NCBI RefSeq assembly: GCF_000336575.1 | Contig: NZ_AOPO01000001.1 | Span: 682,001-746,000 of the forward strand | Direction: 5' to 3' | Source of the DNA: Vreelandella titanicae BH1 | GTDB lineage: Bacteria; Pseudomonadota; Gammaproteobacteria; Pseudomonadales; Halomonadaceae | DNA length: 64,000 nt | Shown: positions 35,840-44,346 of the stretch, one piece after another | How positions within the stretch are numbered: the first letter of the stretch is position 1 | Layout: every line of letters begins with the position of its first letter | The notes under the pieces: generated by a model | Told to the model about the DNA's origin: nothing | What the model saw: the letters and a program-made list of their open reading frames with translations, nothing else | Database searches by the model: none | Position numbers and translations under genes: made by a program

Positions 35840-36507
35840 ACTCCCTCAAACCCTTGGTAACTGTTTGGCTTTTATTTTTGGCAGCCATGTCAGTTTTTAG
35901 TGTTTTAGGCATAGATTTTTCGCTAGCTGATTTTATATATCATCTTCAGGGTAATACTTGGGCATGGAAAGACACCTTAATTACCCAAGATATTCTTCAC
36001 AAAGGCGGTAAGTGGCTAAGTCTGGCTATGGGATTAGCCACACTTCTTCTATTGATACTAAGCACCACTGCTACTCGTCTTAAAGACTATCGCACTCCAC
36101 TTTTTTATCTTTTTTCTGCAACGCTTGTTTCGGCATTACTTGTGGCGACTATTAAGCACCTGGTGAGCATGGAATGCCCTTGGGATTTAATTCGCTATGG
36201 AGGGGAACGAAACTTTATTGGCTTGCTCGACATACGCCCTCCTGTAATGCCAGCGTCCGCTTGCTTTCCAGCCGGGCATGCCAGCGCAGGATATACGTGG
36301 ATAGCACTTTACTTCGTTTTGGCCGCCACACTGCCCCGCTGGCGATGGGCAGGGCTTGTGCTGGGTTTAGGGCTTGGCCTTACGTTTGGGATCACTCAAC
36401 AGTTACGCGGGGCGCACTTTCTGTCCCACGACCTCTGGACCATCATGATTTGCTGGACTGTAAGCTTTGCCCTTTCAAGATTTTTATTACCTCCCAGAGT
36501 GCATTAA
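35821..36507 (+). CDS. PAP2-family membrane phosphatase
   Basis: 228 residues, about six membrane helices. Phosphatase motifs: KHLVSMECPWDL (motif 1, with Cys in place of Arg before Pro), PAGHASAGYTW (motif 2) and RGAHFLSHDLWT (motif 3, with catalytic His). It should dephosphorylate lipid A, undecaprenyl pyrophosphate or phosphatidate. Lying between dgkA and eptA under a PmrA box, a lipid A 1-phosphatase or LpxT-like role is attractive but inferred. Alternative GTG start at 35815. Confidence 0.82.
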   Translation: MRTAKLNSLKPLVTVWLLFLAAMSVFSVLGIDFSLADFIYHLQGNTWAWKDTLITQDILHKGGKWLSLAMGLATLLLLILSTTATRLKDYRTPLFYLFSATLVSALLVATIKHLVSMECPWDLIRYGGERNFIGLLDIRPPVMPASACFPAGHASAGYTWIALYFVLAATLPRWRWAGLVLGLGLGLTFGITQQLRGAHFLSHDLWTIMICWTVSFALSRFLLPPRVH

Positions 36508-36531
36508 TTTTTTCACACAGAGAGCCTTTCG

Positions 36532-38202
36532 ATGCCCCCTTTGTTGTCCTTGCCTTTAAAAATTGTTTACACCGCTGGGCATTATCGTCCCATATTGAGC
36601 ACGGAGCAACTTGTCTTATGGGCCGTTGTCATATTCAGTGTTTTTTACAATGCGCCTTTTTGGCAACAAGCCCTTGTTGGCTATGATCTTCTTGCAGTTC
36701 AGACGTGGCTTACCTTCGCCAATATGTTTTTGGTAATGACCTGCATTCATTTTTTGGTCTTCGTTAGCCTTGCTGTTCGAACATTGGTAAAACCCCTATT
36801 AATCTTACTGTTTCTAATAGCCGCCTTCGTCAGCTACTTTACCACTTACTATGGCACTTATTTTGATACTTCAATGTTAGACAATGTGCTTCAAACGGAT
36901 ACTAACGAAGCACGGGAGCTTCTTACAGCTGGCTTGCTGATTCATTTGGCAATCTTTTTTGGTTTGCCTACCCTTATCATTTGGAGAGTTAAAATCGCGC
37001 CTTCAACCTGGAAGAAGGCTGTTTTGCGCCGCTCAGCTTATTACCTCGCCAGTACGACTATATTGCTGTTAGCGATCGTCTTATCTTATCAAGAAGTATC
37101 GTCACTCATGCGCAACAATAAAGAGCTTCGCTACTTGGTGACTCCAGGCAATTATATTGTTTCGATGGCGCAGGCAGTTTTCAGCCAGCACGCTTCCGCA
37201 AATACGGTGCGCTCCCCAGTGGGAGAAGATGCCCGTATCAGTTCACAAGTGGGTGACAAACCCACGCTGCTCGTCATCGTGGTGGGCGAAACGGCGCGGG
37301 CGGTGAATTGGGGGTTAAATGGTTATGAACGTCAAACCACGCCCAAACTTGCCCAACAGCCCGACGTTATTAATTTTTCAGACGTTACCGCATGCGGCAC
37401 CAGCACGGCTGCCTCATTACCCTGCATGTTTTCATTACCGGGGCGTGCCGATTACGTTAAATTCTATGCTCAGCAACATGAATCCTTACTGGACGTATTA
37501 GCACACGCCGGTTTAGAGGTCACCTGGCTTGATAACCAGTCGGGCTGCAAAGGCGTCTGCGAAGGAGTGACGACAAAAGCACTCTCTCCAGAGGACTACG
37601 CTTCTTTATGCCAAGATGGGCGCTGCTTGGACGAGGCACTGGTTCAAGCCTTAACCATGCAAATTAGCAGCACCCCAACTGATCAGGTGATAGTGCTGCA
37701 TCAGCTAGGCAACCATGGCCCCAGCTATTACCAGCGTTACCCTGCTGACTACGAACGTTTTGTTCCTGCTTGCACCACCGCTGATTTAGCGAAGTGCTCA
37801 AGAGATGCCATTACCAATAGCTACGACAATGCCATTCTATATACCGACACTGTGTTGAATCAGGTAATTGAGACGTTAAAGCGTCAGGATGACTACGCAG
37901 CTGCGATGATCTATCTCTCTGATCATGGTGAATCACTGGGTGAAAAAGGGCTTTATTTGCACGGCATTCCCTACGCCATTGCCCCCGACGAACAGACGCA
38001 TGTGCCTATGGTTTGGTGGCTTTCCAGCACCTTTTCACAGCAGCAAGGGCTAGATACGGACTGCTTACACCAGATTTCCGACAAAGCCGCCTCACACGAC
38101 AACCTATTTCACAGCGTGTTGGGTTTGCTTGGCGTATCAAGTACTGTCTACCAGCAGGAACAAGATATTAGCCAAACGTGCCGACAACCCAACAGCAGTT
38201 AA
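36532..38202 (+). CDS. eptA: Lipid A phosphoethanolamine transferase EptA
   Basis: 556 residues. Five membrane helices in the first ~185 residues, then a periplasmic alkaline-phosphatase-fold domain. Catalytic features: Glu253 (VVGETARAVNWGLNGY), nucleophile Thr290 in CGTSTAASLPCMFS, YLSDHGESLGEKGLYLHG with Asp, His and His, and several Cys pairs for disulfides. The enzyme moves phosphoethanolamine from phosphatidylethanolamine to lipid A, lowering its negative charge and giving polymyxin resistance. Last gene of the PmrA-boxed operon. The motif set is complete, so it should be active; like its neighbours it is relatively A/T-rich. Confidence 0.93.
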   Translation: MPPLLSLPLKIVYTAGHYRPILSTEQLVLWAVVIFSVFYNAPFWQQALVGYDLLAVQTWLTFANMFLVMTCIHFLVFVSLAVRTLVKPLLILLFLIAAFVSYFTTYYGTYFDTSMLDNVLQTDTNEARELLTAGLLIHLAIFFGLPTLIIWRVKIAPSTWKKAVLRRSAYYLASTTILLLAIVLSYQEVSSLMRNNKELRYLVTPGNYIVSMAQAVFSQHASANTVRSPVGEDARISSQVGDKPTLLVIVVGETARAVNWGLNGYERQTTPKLAQQPDVINFSDVTACGTSTAASLPCMFSLPGRADYVKFYAQQHESLLDVLAHAGLEVTWLDNQSGCKGVCEGVTTKALSPEDYASLCQDGRCLDEALVQALTMQISSTPTDQVIVLHQLGNHGPSYYQRYPADYERFVPACTTADLAKCSRDAITNSYDNAILYTDTVLNQVIETLKRQDDYAAAMIYLSDHGESLGEKGLYLHGIPYAIAPDEQTHVPMVWWLSSTFSQQQGLDTDCLHQISDKAASHDNLFHSVLGLLGVSSTVYQQEQDISQTCRQPNSS

Positions 38203-38272
38203 ACGCGTAAGTAATCGGTAATTATTCAGTGGCAAAATTGATTCAGCTTCATCACAACTCAGGTGCGTCGGC

Positions 38273-38653
38273 ATGCTCATAACTCTTTTATCAAAGACTC
38301 ACCCGTTTTTTGAAAGGCGGCTCTTATCAACAAAAAAGACAGCACCTGAGGATTCGATAAATAAGGATGATACTGCTCTCATTTTCAAGCAATGGTTTTC
38401 ATTTCGGTTATGCGTAGTTTTAATCAGCTTGCTAAGCGCTCTCCTTATGCTATTTGAGATAGAGTCACTTGAAGTCATTATCGCTATTTTCAGTATTGGG
38501 GTTAGCAGCACAGCGCAGCTATTGAGGTTAGGCAATACAAGCACAGCTATGTGTAGCCGTATTTACCCTTTACGGGGCGAGGTGATAGAGACACTGGACG
38601 CGATAGGTATGGCAGGCGTTGGTACTGTGGTTGTTTTATATCTTTTAATCTAA
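38273..38653 (+). CDS. Hypothetical small membrane protein
   Basis: 126 residues, no family recognised. Residues 1-40 are polar and basic (KTHPFFERRLLSTKKTAPED); two or three hydrophobic segments follow (FRLCVVLISLLSALLMLF, VIIAIFSIGVSS, IGMAGVGTVVVLYLLI). It lies 70 bp after eptA on the same strand and shares its A/T-rich composition, so it may belong to the same acquired segment. No clear ribosome site; it could still be non-coding. Confidence 0.5.
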   Translation: MLITLLSKTHPFFERRLLSTKKTAPEDSINKDDTALIFKQWFSFRLCVVLISLLSALLMLFEIESLEVIIAIFSIGVSSTAQLLRLGNTSTAMCSRIYPLRGEVIETLDAIGMAGVGTVVVLYLLI

Positions 38654-38663
38654 CTGCTACCTG

Positions 38664-39047
38664 TTAAGTGCGGCTGCATAATAACGCTATCACCCCAAGC
38701 GCCAGCCAACCGGCCATCAACAGCAGCCCGCCAATAGGAGTGACAATGCCAAGATTCAGTCCTGCCAGCGCCATCAGGTAGAGCGAGCCTGAAAAGCAGC
38801 CCATGCCTAGCGCCCACAGCGCCAGCACCCAACGCTGTCCGGCAAGCGGCTGCACTTGGCGCCATACCAGCACGATCATGATGGCCAGCGTGTGCCAGGC
38901 CTGGTAACGCACACCGGTTTCAACGGCACTCACCATCGCTTCTGTGGTGCGCGCCGCCAAACCATGGGCTGCATAGGCGCCTAGCATCACCAGTATGGCG
39001 CCTGAAAGGGCCGCTATACACCACCACACTTTATCTGTTCGCTGCAC
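38664..39047 (-). CDS. DUF423 membrane protein (YgdD-like)
   Basis: 127 residues with four hydrophobic helices. The DUF423 pattern is clear: LSGAILVMLGAYAAHGL at the start, GVRYQAWHTLAIM in the middle and GCFSGSLYLMALAGL then VTPIGGLLLMAGWLALG. Function unknown in the family. It converges with the preceding small membrane protein and is divergent from thiS. Confidence 0.88.
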   Translation of the reverse strand: MQRTDKVWWCIAALSGAILVMLGAYAAHGLAARTTEAMVSAVETGVRYQAWHTLAIMIVLVWRQVQPLAGQRWVLALWALGMGCFSGSLYLMALAGLNLGIVTPIGGLLLMAGWLALGVIALLCSRT

Positions 39048-39184
39048 GCTGCTCTCCTACTCCTATTATGGTTGGCATACATCACGCTGTTTGCACCTAC
39101 GGCTTACCTTGCGCGGTGTGAAACCGCTACAATAGAGAATGCCTTAGAGAACGAACTACCACGACGAATGAGACACGCCTATCT

Positions 39185-39391
39185 ATGTCTATCCAGATAC
39201 GTCTAAACGGTGAACCCCATACGCTGTCGACCGGCCTAACCGCCGCTGACTTAGTTGAACAGCTGGGCCTTAGCGGTCGTCGTATCGCCGTCGAAATTAA
39301 CGAAGAGATCGTCCCCCGCAGCCAGCACGCCGACACCCGCCTGGTCGATGGCGACCACGTAGAAGTTGTCCACGCGATTGGCGGCGGTTAG
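39185..39391 (+). CDS. thiS: Sulfur carrier protein ThiS
   Basis: 68 residues, ubiquitin-like, ending in the Gly-Gly required for thiocarboxylate formation (VVHAIGGG). Begins [14 protein letters not shown]. Supplies sulfur for the thiazole ring of thiamine. Operon with thiG (10 bp gap) and trmB. No TPP riboswitch was recognised in the 135 bp upstream. Confidence 0.93.
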   Translation: MSIQIRLNGEPHTLSTGLTAADLVEQLGLSGRRIAVEINEEIVPRSQHADTRLVDGDHVEVVHAIGGG

Positions 39392-39401
39392 AGGAAACAC
39401 T

Positions 39402-40211
39402 ATGACCCAACAAACGCATGTAGCGCTAGCCGATACCCCGCTAACCATCGCCGGACGCGATTTTCAATCGCGCCTGCTGGTGGGCACAGGCAAGTACAAA
39501 GACTTTACCGAAACCGGCGCCGCCATTGCCCAAAGTGGCGCTGAAATTGTGACCTTTGCGGTACGCCGTACTAATTTAGGCCAGGACGCCGATGCGCCCA
39601 ACCTGTTAGACGCTATTTCCCCCGATCGCTACACCCTGCTGCCCAATACCGCCGGTTGCTACACCGCTAAAGATGCGGTGCGCACCTGCCGCCTGGCCCG
39701 CGAGCTGCTCGACGGTCACAATCTGGTCAAGCTGGAAGTGCTCGGCGACGATCATACGCTTTACCCCAATGTGGTCGAGACGCTAAAAGCCGCTGAAACG
39801 CTGCTCGCCGATGGCTTTGACGTCATGGTGTACACCAGCGACGATCCTATTGTGGCACGCGAACTAGAAGCCATGGGCTGCTGCGCCATCATGCCGCTGG
39901 GCTCGCTGATCGGTTCTGGCCACGGCATTCAAAACCCACACAACGTGCGCTTGATTGTTGAACAGAGCAAGGTACCGGTACTCGTGGATGCGGGCATTGG
40001 CACCGCTTCTGATGCTGCCATGGCCATGGAGCTAGGCTGCGACGGCGTACTGCTTAATACCGCCATTGCCCACGCCCGCGAGCCGCTACGCATGGCCAAC
40101 GCCATGAAGCTGGCCGTGGAGGCCGGCCGGGATGCGTTTTTAGCAGGCCGTATGCCGCGCCGCCAATCCGCCGCTCCTTCTTCACCTTTCGCTGGCCGTA
40201 TTAACGGTTAA
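39402..40211 (+). CDS. thiG: Thiazole synthase ThiG
   Basis: 269 residues from the ATG at 39402 (GAGGAAAC site; the frame is open from 39366). TIM-barrel with [15 protein letters not shown], the Schiff-base Lys in [29 protein letters not shown] and phosphate-binding [18 protein letters not shown]. It forms the thiazole phosphate of thiamine from deoxyxylulose phosphate, dehydroglycine and ThiS thiocarboxylate. Between thiS and trmB, the usual gammaproteobacterial order. Confidence 0.95.
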   Translation: MTQQTHVALADTPLTIAGRDFQSRLLVGTGKYKDFTETGAAIAQSGAEIVTFAVRRTNLGQDADAPNLLDAISPDRYTLLPNTAGCYTAKDAVRTCRLARELLDGHNLVKLEVLGDDHTLYPNVVETLKAAETLLADGFDVMVYTSDDPIVARELEAMGCCAIMPLGSLIGSGHGIQNPHNVRLIVEQSKVPVLVDAGIGTASDAAMAMELGCDGVLLNTAIAHAREPLRMANAMKLAVEAGRDAFLAGRMPRRQSAAPSSPFAGRING

Positions 40212-40226
40212 TTGATTCGAGACCCC

Positions 40227-40997
40227 ATGACTGAACCCAACGATACCGTACCAGAAAGTCACACCGCGCCCGAAAGCAACGCCACCACAGGCCCGGAAGG
40301 TACGGATGCACCGCTGCACCGCCGCGGCATTAAAAGCTACGTGATCCGCGCGGGTCGTATGACCCAAGCCCAGAACCGTGGCTTAGAAGATATCTGGCCG
40401 CGTTTTGGCCTGACCATCGCCGATGGTCGTCAAGACTTGGACGTCCTGTTTGGCCGTCAGGCACCGCGGGTAGTAGAAATCGGCTTTGGCATGGGCAACT
40501 CGCTGATTGAGCAAGCCGAGACCCATCCGGACACCGACTTTATCGGCATTGAAGTCCACGCTCCTGGCGTTGGCAAACTGCTCGATGAAGTTGATAAGCG
40601 CGGCCTGACTAACCTGCGCGTTTACCGCGAGGACGCCCTGGCAGTGCTCGAACAGTGCCTTCCCGAAGGCTCGCTGACCACGCTGCAGCTGTTCTTCCCC
40701 GACCCCTGGCCGAAGAAGAAGCACCACAAACGACGCATCGTACAGCCTGCCTTTGTTGAGCTGATTCGCACTCGCCTGATGCCTGGCGGCACCTTCCATA
40801 TGGCCACCGACTGGGAAGCCTACGCAGAGTGGATGGCCGAGGTAATGGAAGCGGCCCCCGGTTATGCCAACACCGCCAGCGCAGAAACCGCCCCCTACGT
40901 GCCGCGCCCGGCCTTCCGACCGTTGACCAAGTTTGAAGCCCGCGGTGAAAAACTTGGTCACGGGGTTTGGGATTTGATCTACGAGCGGCGTGATTAA
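40227..40997 (+). CDS. trmB: tRNA (guanine-N7)-methyltransferase TrmB
   Basis: 256 residues from the ATG at 40227 (the frame opens at a TTG overlapping the thiG stop). SAM-binding [31 protein letters not shown] and catalytic [18 protein letters not shown] are diagnostic. It methylates G46 of tRNAs. The first ~40 residues are a variable Thr/Pro/Glu-rich tail. Third gene of the thi operon by position. Confidence 0.95.
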   Translation: MTEPNDTVPESHTAPESNATTGPEGTDAPLHRRGIKSYVIRAGRMTQAQNRGLEDIWPRFGLTIADGRQDLDVLFGRQAPRVVEIGFGMGNSLIEQAETHPDTDFIGIEVHAPGVGKLLDEVDKRGLTNLRVYREDALAVLEQCLPEGSLTTLQLFFPDPWPKKKHHKRRIVQPAFVELIRTRLMPGGTFHMATDWEAYAEWMAEVMEAAPGYANTASAETAPYVPRPAFRPLTKFEARGEKLGHGVWDLIYERRD

Positions 40998-41003
40998 CCT
41001 GCG

Positions 41004-41606
41004 CTATTCAAACGTGGTAAGCGCAAAGCTCTCGCCCTCCACCACCTTCGCCTGCCAGGCATGTAGCGTCGGGTAGCGGTTTTGCCAATCAAAGGCCGGT
41101 AGGCGGAAACTGATATAAGCCAGTGCAACGGCAACGGTAATCGCCCCCAGGGTACGCTGGGCACTGCCTGCCAGCACGCTGGGGTGCGCATTGAGTGTTA
41201 TTAAAGTGCGTTCGATCGCTTTTAAACGGCGCTGCCCCAACAGCGTCGTATCCACTTCATTACCAGCATACTTACGGCCGATCACCACATTAAAGGCAGC
41301 GTCCATCAAGCCCTGCCCCAACCCTGCCAGCGCCAGGGTTTCCGCTAATGCCTTATTGGGTACCAGAGATGGCCCTTCTCCCACGGCATCCAGATAGTGA
41401 GCAATCAACAGCGACTCGGTGAGTACATCGCCCTCGTCTGTGACCAGTGTTGGAATACGACTCAGCGGCGTAATCTGCAACAGTTCGCTATCTGCCGCCC
41501 AAGGGTCGCACCAGCAAAGCTCGGTGCGCTCAATCAGTTGCTTTTCATAGAGGCACACGCGCACAACGCGTGCATAGGGAGAAGAAGTATTTAAATAGAG
41601 CTGCAT
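41004..41606 (-). CDS. Glutathione S-transferase family protein
   Basis: 200 residues. N-terminal thioredoxin-like domain MQLYLNTSSPYARVVRVCLY with SRIPTLVTDEGDVLTESLLI containing the cis-Pro and the Glu-Ser glutathione contact, then an all-helical C-terminal domain. The active residue is probably Ser9 in NTSSPYAR. Substrate unknown. Converges with trmB. Confidence 0.85.
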   Translation of the reverse strand: MQLYLNTSSPYARVVRVCLYEKQLIERTELCWCDPWAADSELLQITPLSRIPTLVTDEGDVLTESLLIAHYLDAVGEGPSLVPNKALAETLALAGLGQGLMDAAFNVVIGRKYAGNEVDTTLLGQRRLKAIERTLITLNAHPSVLAGSAQRTLGAITVAVALAYISFRLPAFDWQNRYPTLHAWQAKVVEGESFALTTFE

Positions 41607-41647
41607 GGGGCGGTCTCCTGTTAAGTCATATGTTTGTCGTTACTGTT

Positions 41648-42565
41648 TTATTTTAGTGAAGTTAGTATTCCCATTTGATGCAAGCTATCGATTTCAGCGT
41701 ATATCTCTTCGCAGAAGGATTCAGCCACATTACTTAACGGCTTGTGTTTAGATTTAAGTAAGGCAATTTCCCACTCAATGGTTGGCTCCATAGGCTTTGA
41801 TACAACGGCTGTTCCCTGCAACAGCAGTTCTGCAATGGGATCAATCACTGCGACCCCAAGTCCGCGATCAACTAATGCGCACACCCCCCGCATATGGCGC
41901 ATTTCAGCGGCAATATGCCGCTTTATATCCACTGTCTGCATAATGTAATCCACGCGGGCACGCAGAGGACTATCCGCCATCAGCTCTACGAATGTCTGGT
42001 TTTGTAAGCTAGTAAGCGCCACCACATCTTGCTTAGCAAGGGGGTGCGTACGATGCATGATGCACCTGGCAGAACAGCGTGCAAGACTACTAACCGTTGC
42101 TCCATAAGTGTCTGCTTCAAGCGTTATTCCCAGCGCCACATCACAGGTATTGTTGTCGATCATTTTAAGCAACTCTTGCAACCCGGCATCGATGACCCGA
42201 ACGCCTACATTAGGGTGATTTTGTTTAAAGCGCTTAATGACATCGAGTAAAAAGGTATCGCAAAAAATGGGTTGTGCAGCGACTACGACACTGCCCAATT
42301 GGTTATTAGCAATAGCATCCGCGTCTTTTTGAGTATCTCGAATACTCGCCATTAGCCGTAAAACGGACGCGTGGTATAAAAACGCTTCTGACGTTGGCGA
42401 AAGCTGATTGCGGGCACGTTTGAACAAAGCAAAACCCAGCTCGTCCTCTAGCCCGATGAGCAAACGACTTACCATTGACTGGCTGATTCCTAACGTTTCT
42501 GCAGCCGCTTTCGTGGTGCCATGCTTCATGAATGCATCAAAAGCTTCAATTTCTTTTATTTTCAT
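41648..42565 (-). CDS. LysR-family regulator of the tct operon
   Basis: 305 residues from the ATG at 42565 (GAGTGGGA site; the frame opens at a TTG at 42583). HTH KIKEIEAFDAFMKHGTTKAA with LGISQSMVSRLLIGLEDELG; C-terminal effector domain follows. Divergent from the tctC-tctB-tctA-M20 peptidase operon with 227 bp between, so it likely regulates that operon in response to its substrate. Confidence 0.88.
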   Translation of the reverse strand: MKIKEIEAFDAFMKHGTTKAAAETLGISQSMVSRLLIGLEDELGFALFKRARNQLSPTSEAFLYHASVLRLMASIRDTQKDADAIANNQLGSVVVAAQPIFCDTFLLDVIKRFKQNHPNVGVRVIDAGLQELLKMIDNNTCDVALGITLEADTYGATVSSLARCSARCIMHRTHPLAKQDVVALTSLQNQTFVELMADSPLRARVDYIMQTVDIKRHIAAEMRHMRGVCALVDRGLGVAVIDPIAELLLQGTAVVSKPMEPTIEWEIALLKSKHKPLSNVAESFCEEIYAEIDSLHQMGILTSLK

Positions 42566-42792
42566 GGTGTTAATCCCACTCAAGAAGTCTTTTACTCAAT
42601 AAACAGCGAATAAAAACAACGTTTATAAACAATAAGCTTGCAACTTTGGCTCACCACTAGAACAAAATCGAATACTAAATCGAATTGTTGCAACAAATTT
42701 CATACCTGTCTATGTTAAAAGCGCTGGGTTCAAAAATGCTATTAATAAATCCACTCCATGAAAGCTATGCAACAACGATTGCGGAGATAAGT

Positions 42793-43758
42793 ATGAAACT
42801 CACCTTAAGCTTAGCGGCAGCAACGCTGCTCGCTGCCTCCACCGCCTATGCTCAGAGCTACCCTTCCGAACCCGTCACACTGGTAGTCCCTTATGGCCCA
42901 GGCGGCGCCTCCGATCTGGCTGGTCGGGCGCTAGCGGAGTCGGCTCGCGAATATTTAGGACAGCCTGTCACGGTCGTCAATCAAGCCGGTGCAGGTGGAA
43001 TGACCGGCGCTCGCGATGTGACACAAGCTGACGCCGATGGTTACACCCTGCTGTTAGCCCGCGTCGGCATGGCTCTATCACCGGCGGTCAACGAAAACAG
43101 CAGTGTTGATTGGGATGAGTACACCTTCATCAGCCCGCTTGAAGCCACACCGATGATTCTTGCCGTGGCTGAAGACTCTCCCTATGAAAGTGTTGAGGAT
43201 TTACTGGAAGGCATCGAAAACGACCCTGGTGCGATGAGCTACGCCGCTTCCGGCGCCACCGCCATTGATGGCTTTACGGTGCAGTCGCTACTGGCTGACG
43301 CGAAAATGGATCCGCTGACGGCGGCTACGTTGATTCCCTACCGTGGGGGCGGCGAACTCGCAACGGCATTACTGGGTGGGCATGTTGATTTTCTCGCCAT
43401 CGCGGCAGCCTCTCTGATGCCGCATATCGAGAGCGGTGACATGCGTCCGTTAATGGTGTTCTCACCAGAGCGCATGGAAGCACTACCGGACGTGCCGACG
43501 GCTGAAGAGTTGGGTTATGAGTTGGCTGGCCAGGTGATGGGGTGGAGCGCGCTGTATGGCCCGCCAGATTTACCTGAAGAGGTCATGAATACCTGGGCAG
43601 AGGTAATGGAGCAGGTGGCTGAAGATGAAATGTGGCTCAGTCGTGCTGACGATCGTGGCTCAATTTCCACTATTGGCAGCGTCGATATGGAGACCTACGC
43701 AAAAGAGCAGTATGAGTTTTATCGCACCTTAGCGGAACAGTTTGGCTATCTAGAGTGA
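42793..43758 (+). CDS. tctC: Tripartite tricarboxylate transporter binding protein (TctC/Bug)
   Basis: 321 residues from the ATG at 42793 (GCGGAGATAA site). Signal peptide ends STAYAQS. Bug family features: YPSEPVTLVVPYGPGGASDL, VVNQAGAGGMTGARDV, IPYRGGGELATALLGGHVDF and DVPTAEELGYEL. Periplasmic solute receptor for a carboxylate or similar compound. First gene of the operon. The substrate cannot be read directly; the M20 peptidase at the operon end suggests an N-acylated amino acid or related amide. Confidence 0.9.
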   Translation: MKLTLSLAAATLLAASTAYAQSYPSEPVTLVVPYGPGGASDLAGRALAESAREYLGQPVTVVNQAGAGGMTGARDVTQADADGYTLLLARVGMALSPAVNENSSVDWDEYTFISPLEATPMILAVAEDSPYESVEDLLEGIENDPGAMSYAASGATAIDGFTVQSLLADAKMDPLTAATLIPYRGGGELATALLGGHVDFLAIAAASLMPHIESGDMRPLMVFSPERMEALPDVPTAEELGYELAGQVMGWSALYGPPDLPEEVMNTWAEVMEQVAEDEMWLSRADDRGSISTIGSVDMETYAKEQYEFYRTLAEQFGYLE

Positions 43759-43817
43759 GTCAGCGTTAGGCACCACGTTGTCGTCACTGCATACATCATT
43801 TCATCACTGGAGGGGTC

Positions 43818-44321
43818 ATGGGTATAACACGCGGTTTAGTTATTACGGTGCTGTTCGGTATCGTGCTGTTTTTACTGATACCCGCCTATGTGCCCCGCCC
43901 GCGCTTTATTCCAGGGTTCGCGCCACCGCCTGATATGTGGCCACGCACGGTATCCATGCTCGGCATGGCACTGGGCATACTGCTCGTCGGGCTTTCTTTT
44001 TCACGCAAAACCGAAGCAATCGCTGACCCTGAAGATGCCAGCACTATCCGCGGTGACACGCCACTTGTCACGCTGCTCACCCGCTTCGGCTGGACGGTAC
44101 TCGCCTTTGCGCTCTTTATCGGTTCAGTGATGCTGCTCGGTTTTTTGCTATCGAGCATTCTGCTGTTAATGGCGATGCTGATATTGACGGGTTATTGGCG
44201 CCACAAAGTGGTGGCGGCCATCGTTGCCGTTGCACTCCCACTGGTCCTCTACCTGTTTTTCTCCAGCGCACTCAATACGCGTTTCCCTGTCGGCAGCCTT
44301 TTCAAGGCTATCGGTATTTAA
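43818..44321 (+). CDS. tctB: Tripartite tricarboxylate transporter small membrane subunit (TctB)
   Basis: 167 residues with four hydrophobic helices (LVITVLFGIVLFLLIPAYV, MLGMALGILLVGLSFS, TVLAFALFIGSVMLLG, VVAAIVAVALPLVLYLFFS). Small subunit between tctC and tctA. Identification rests on size, helices and gene order. GGAGGGG ribosome site. Confidence 0.85.
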   Translation: MGITRGLVITVLFGIVLFLLIPAYVPRPRFIPGFAPPPDMWPRTVSMLGMALGILLVGLSFSRKTEAIADPEDASTIRGDTPLVTLLTRFGWTVLAFALFIGSVMLLGFLLSSILLLMAMLILTGYWRHKVVAAIVAVALPLVLYLFFSSALNTRFPVGSLFKAIGI

Positions 44322-44346
44322 CTTACCGCGTATAGGACTGACCACT

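Noticed and set aside
39140-39160. Promoter TTGCGC/TACAAT before thiS
   Set aside because: A good TACAAT exists at about 39127-39132, but the nearest -35-like element has a 13-base spacer, which is too short to claim.
39048-39184. TPP riboswitch before thiS
   Set aside because: The conserved CTGAGA and CCTGAT-type elements of the TPP aptamer are not present in this stretch.
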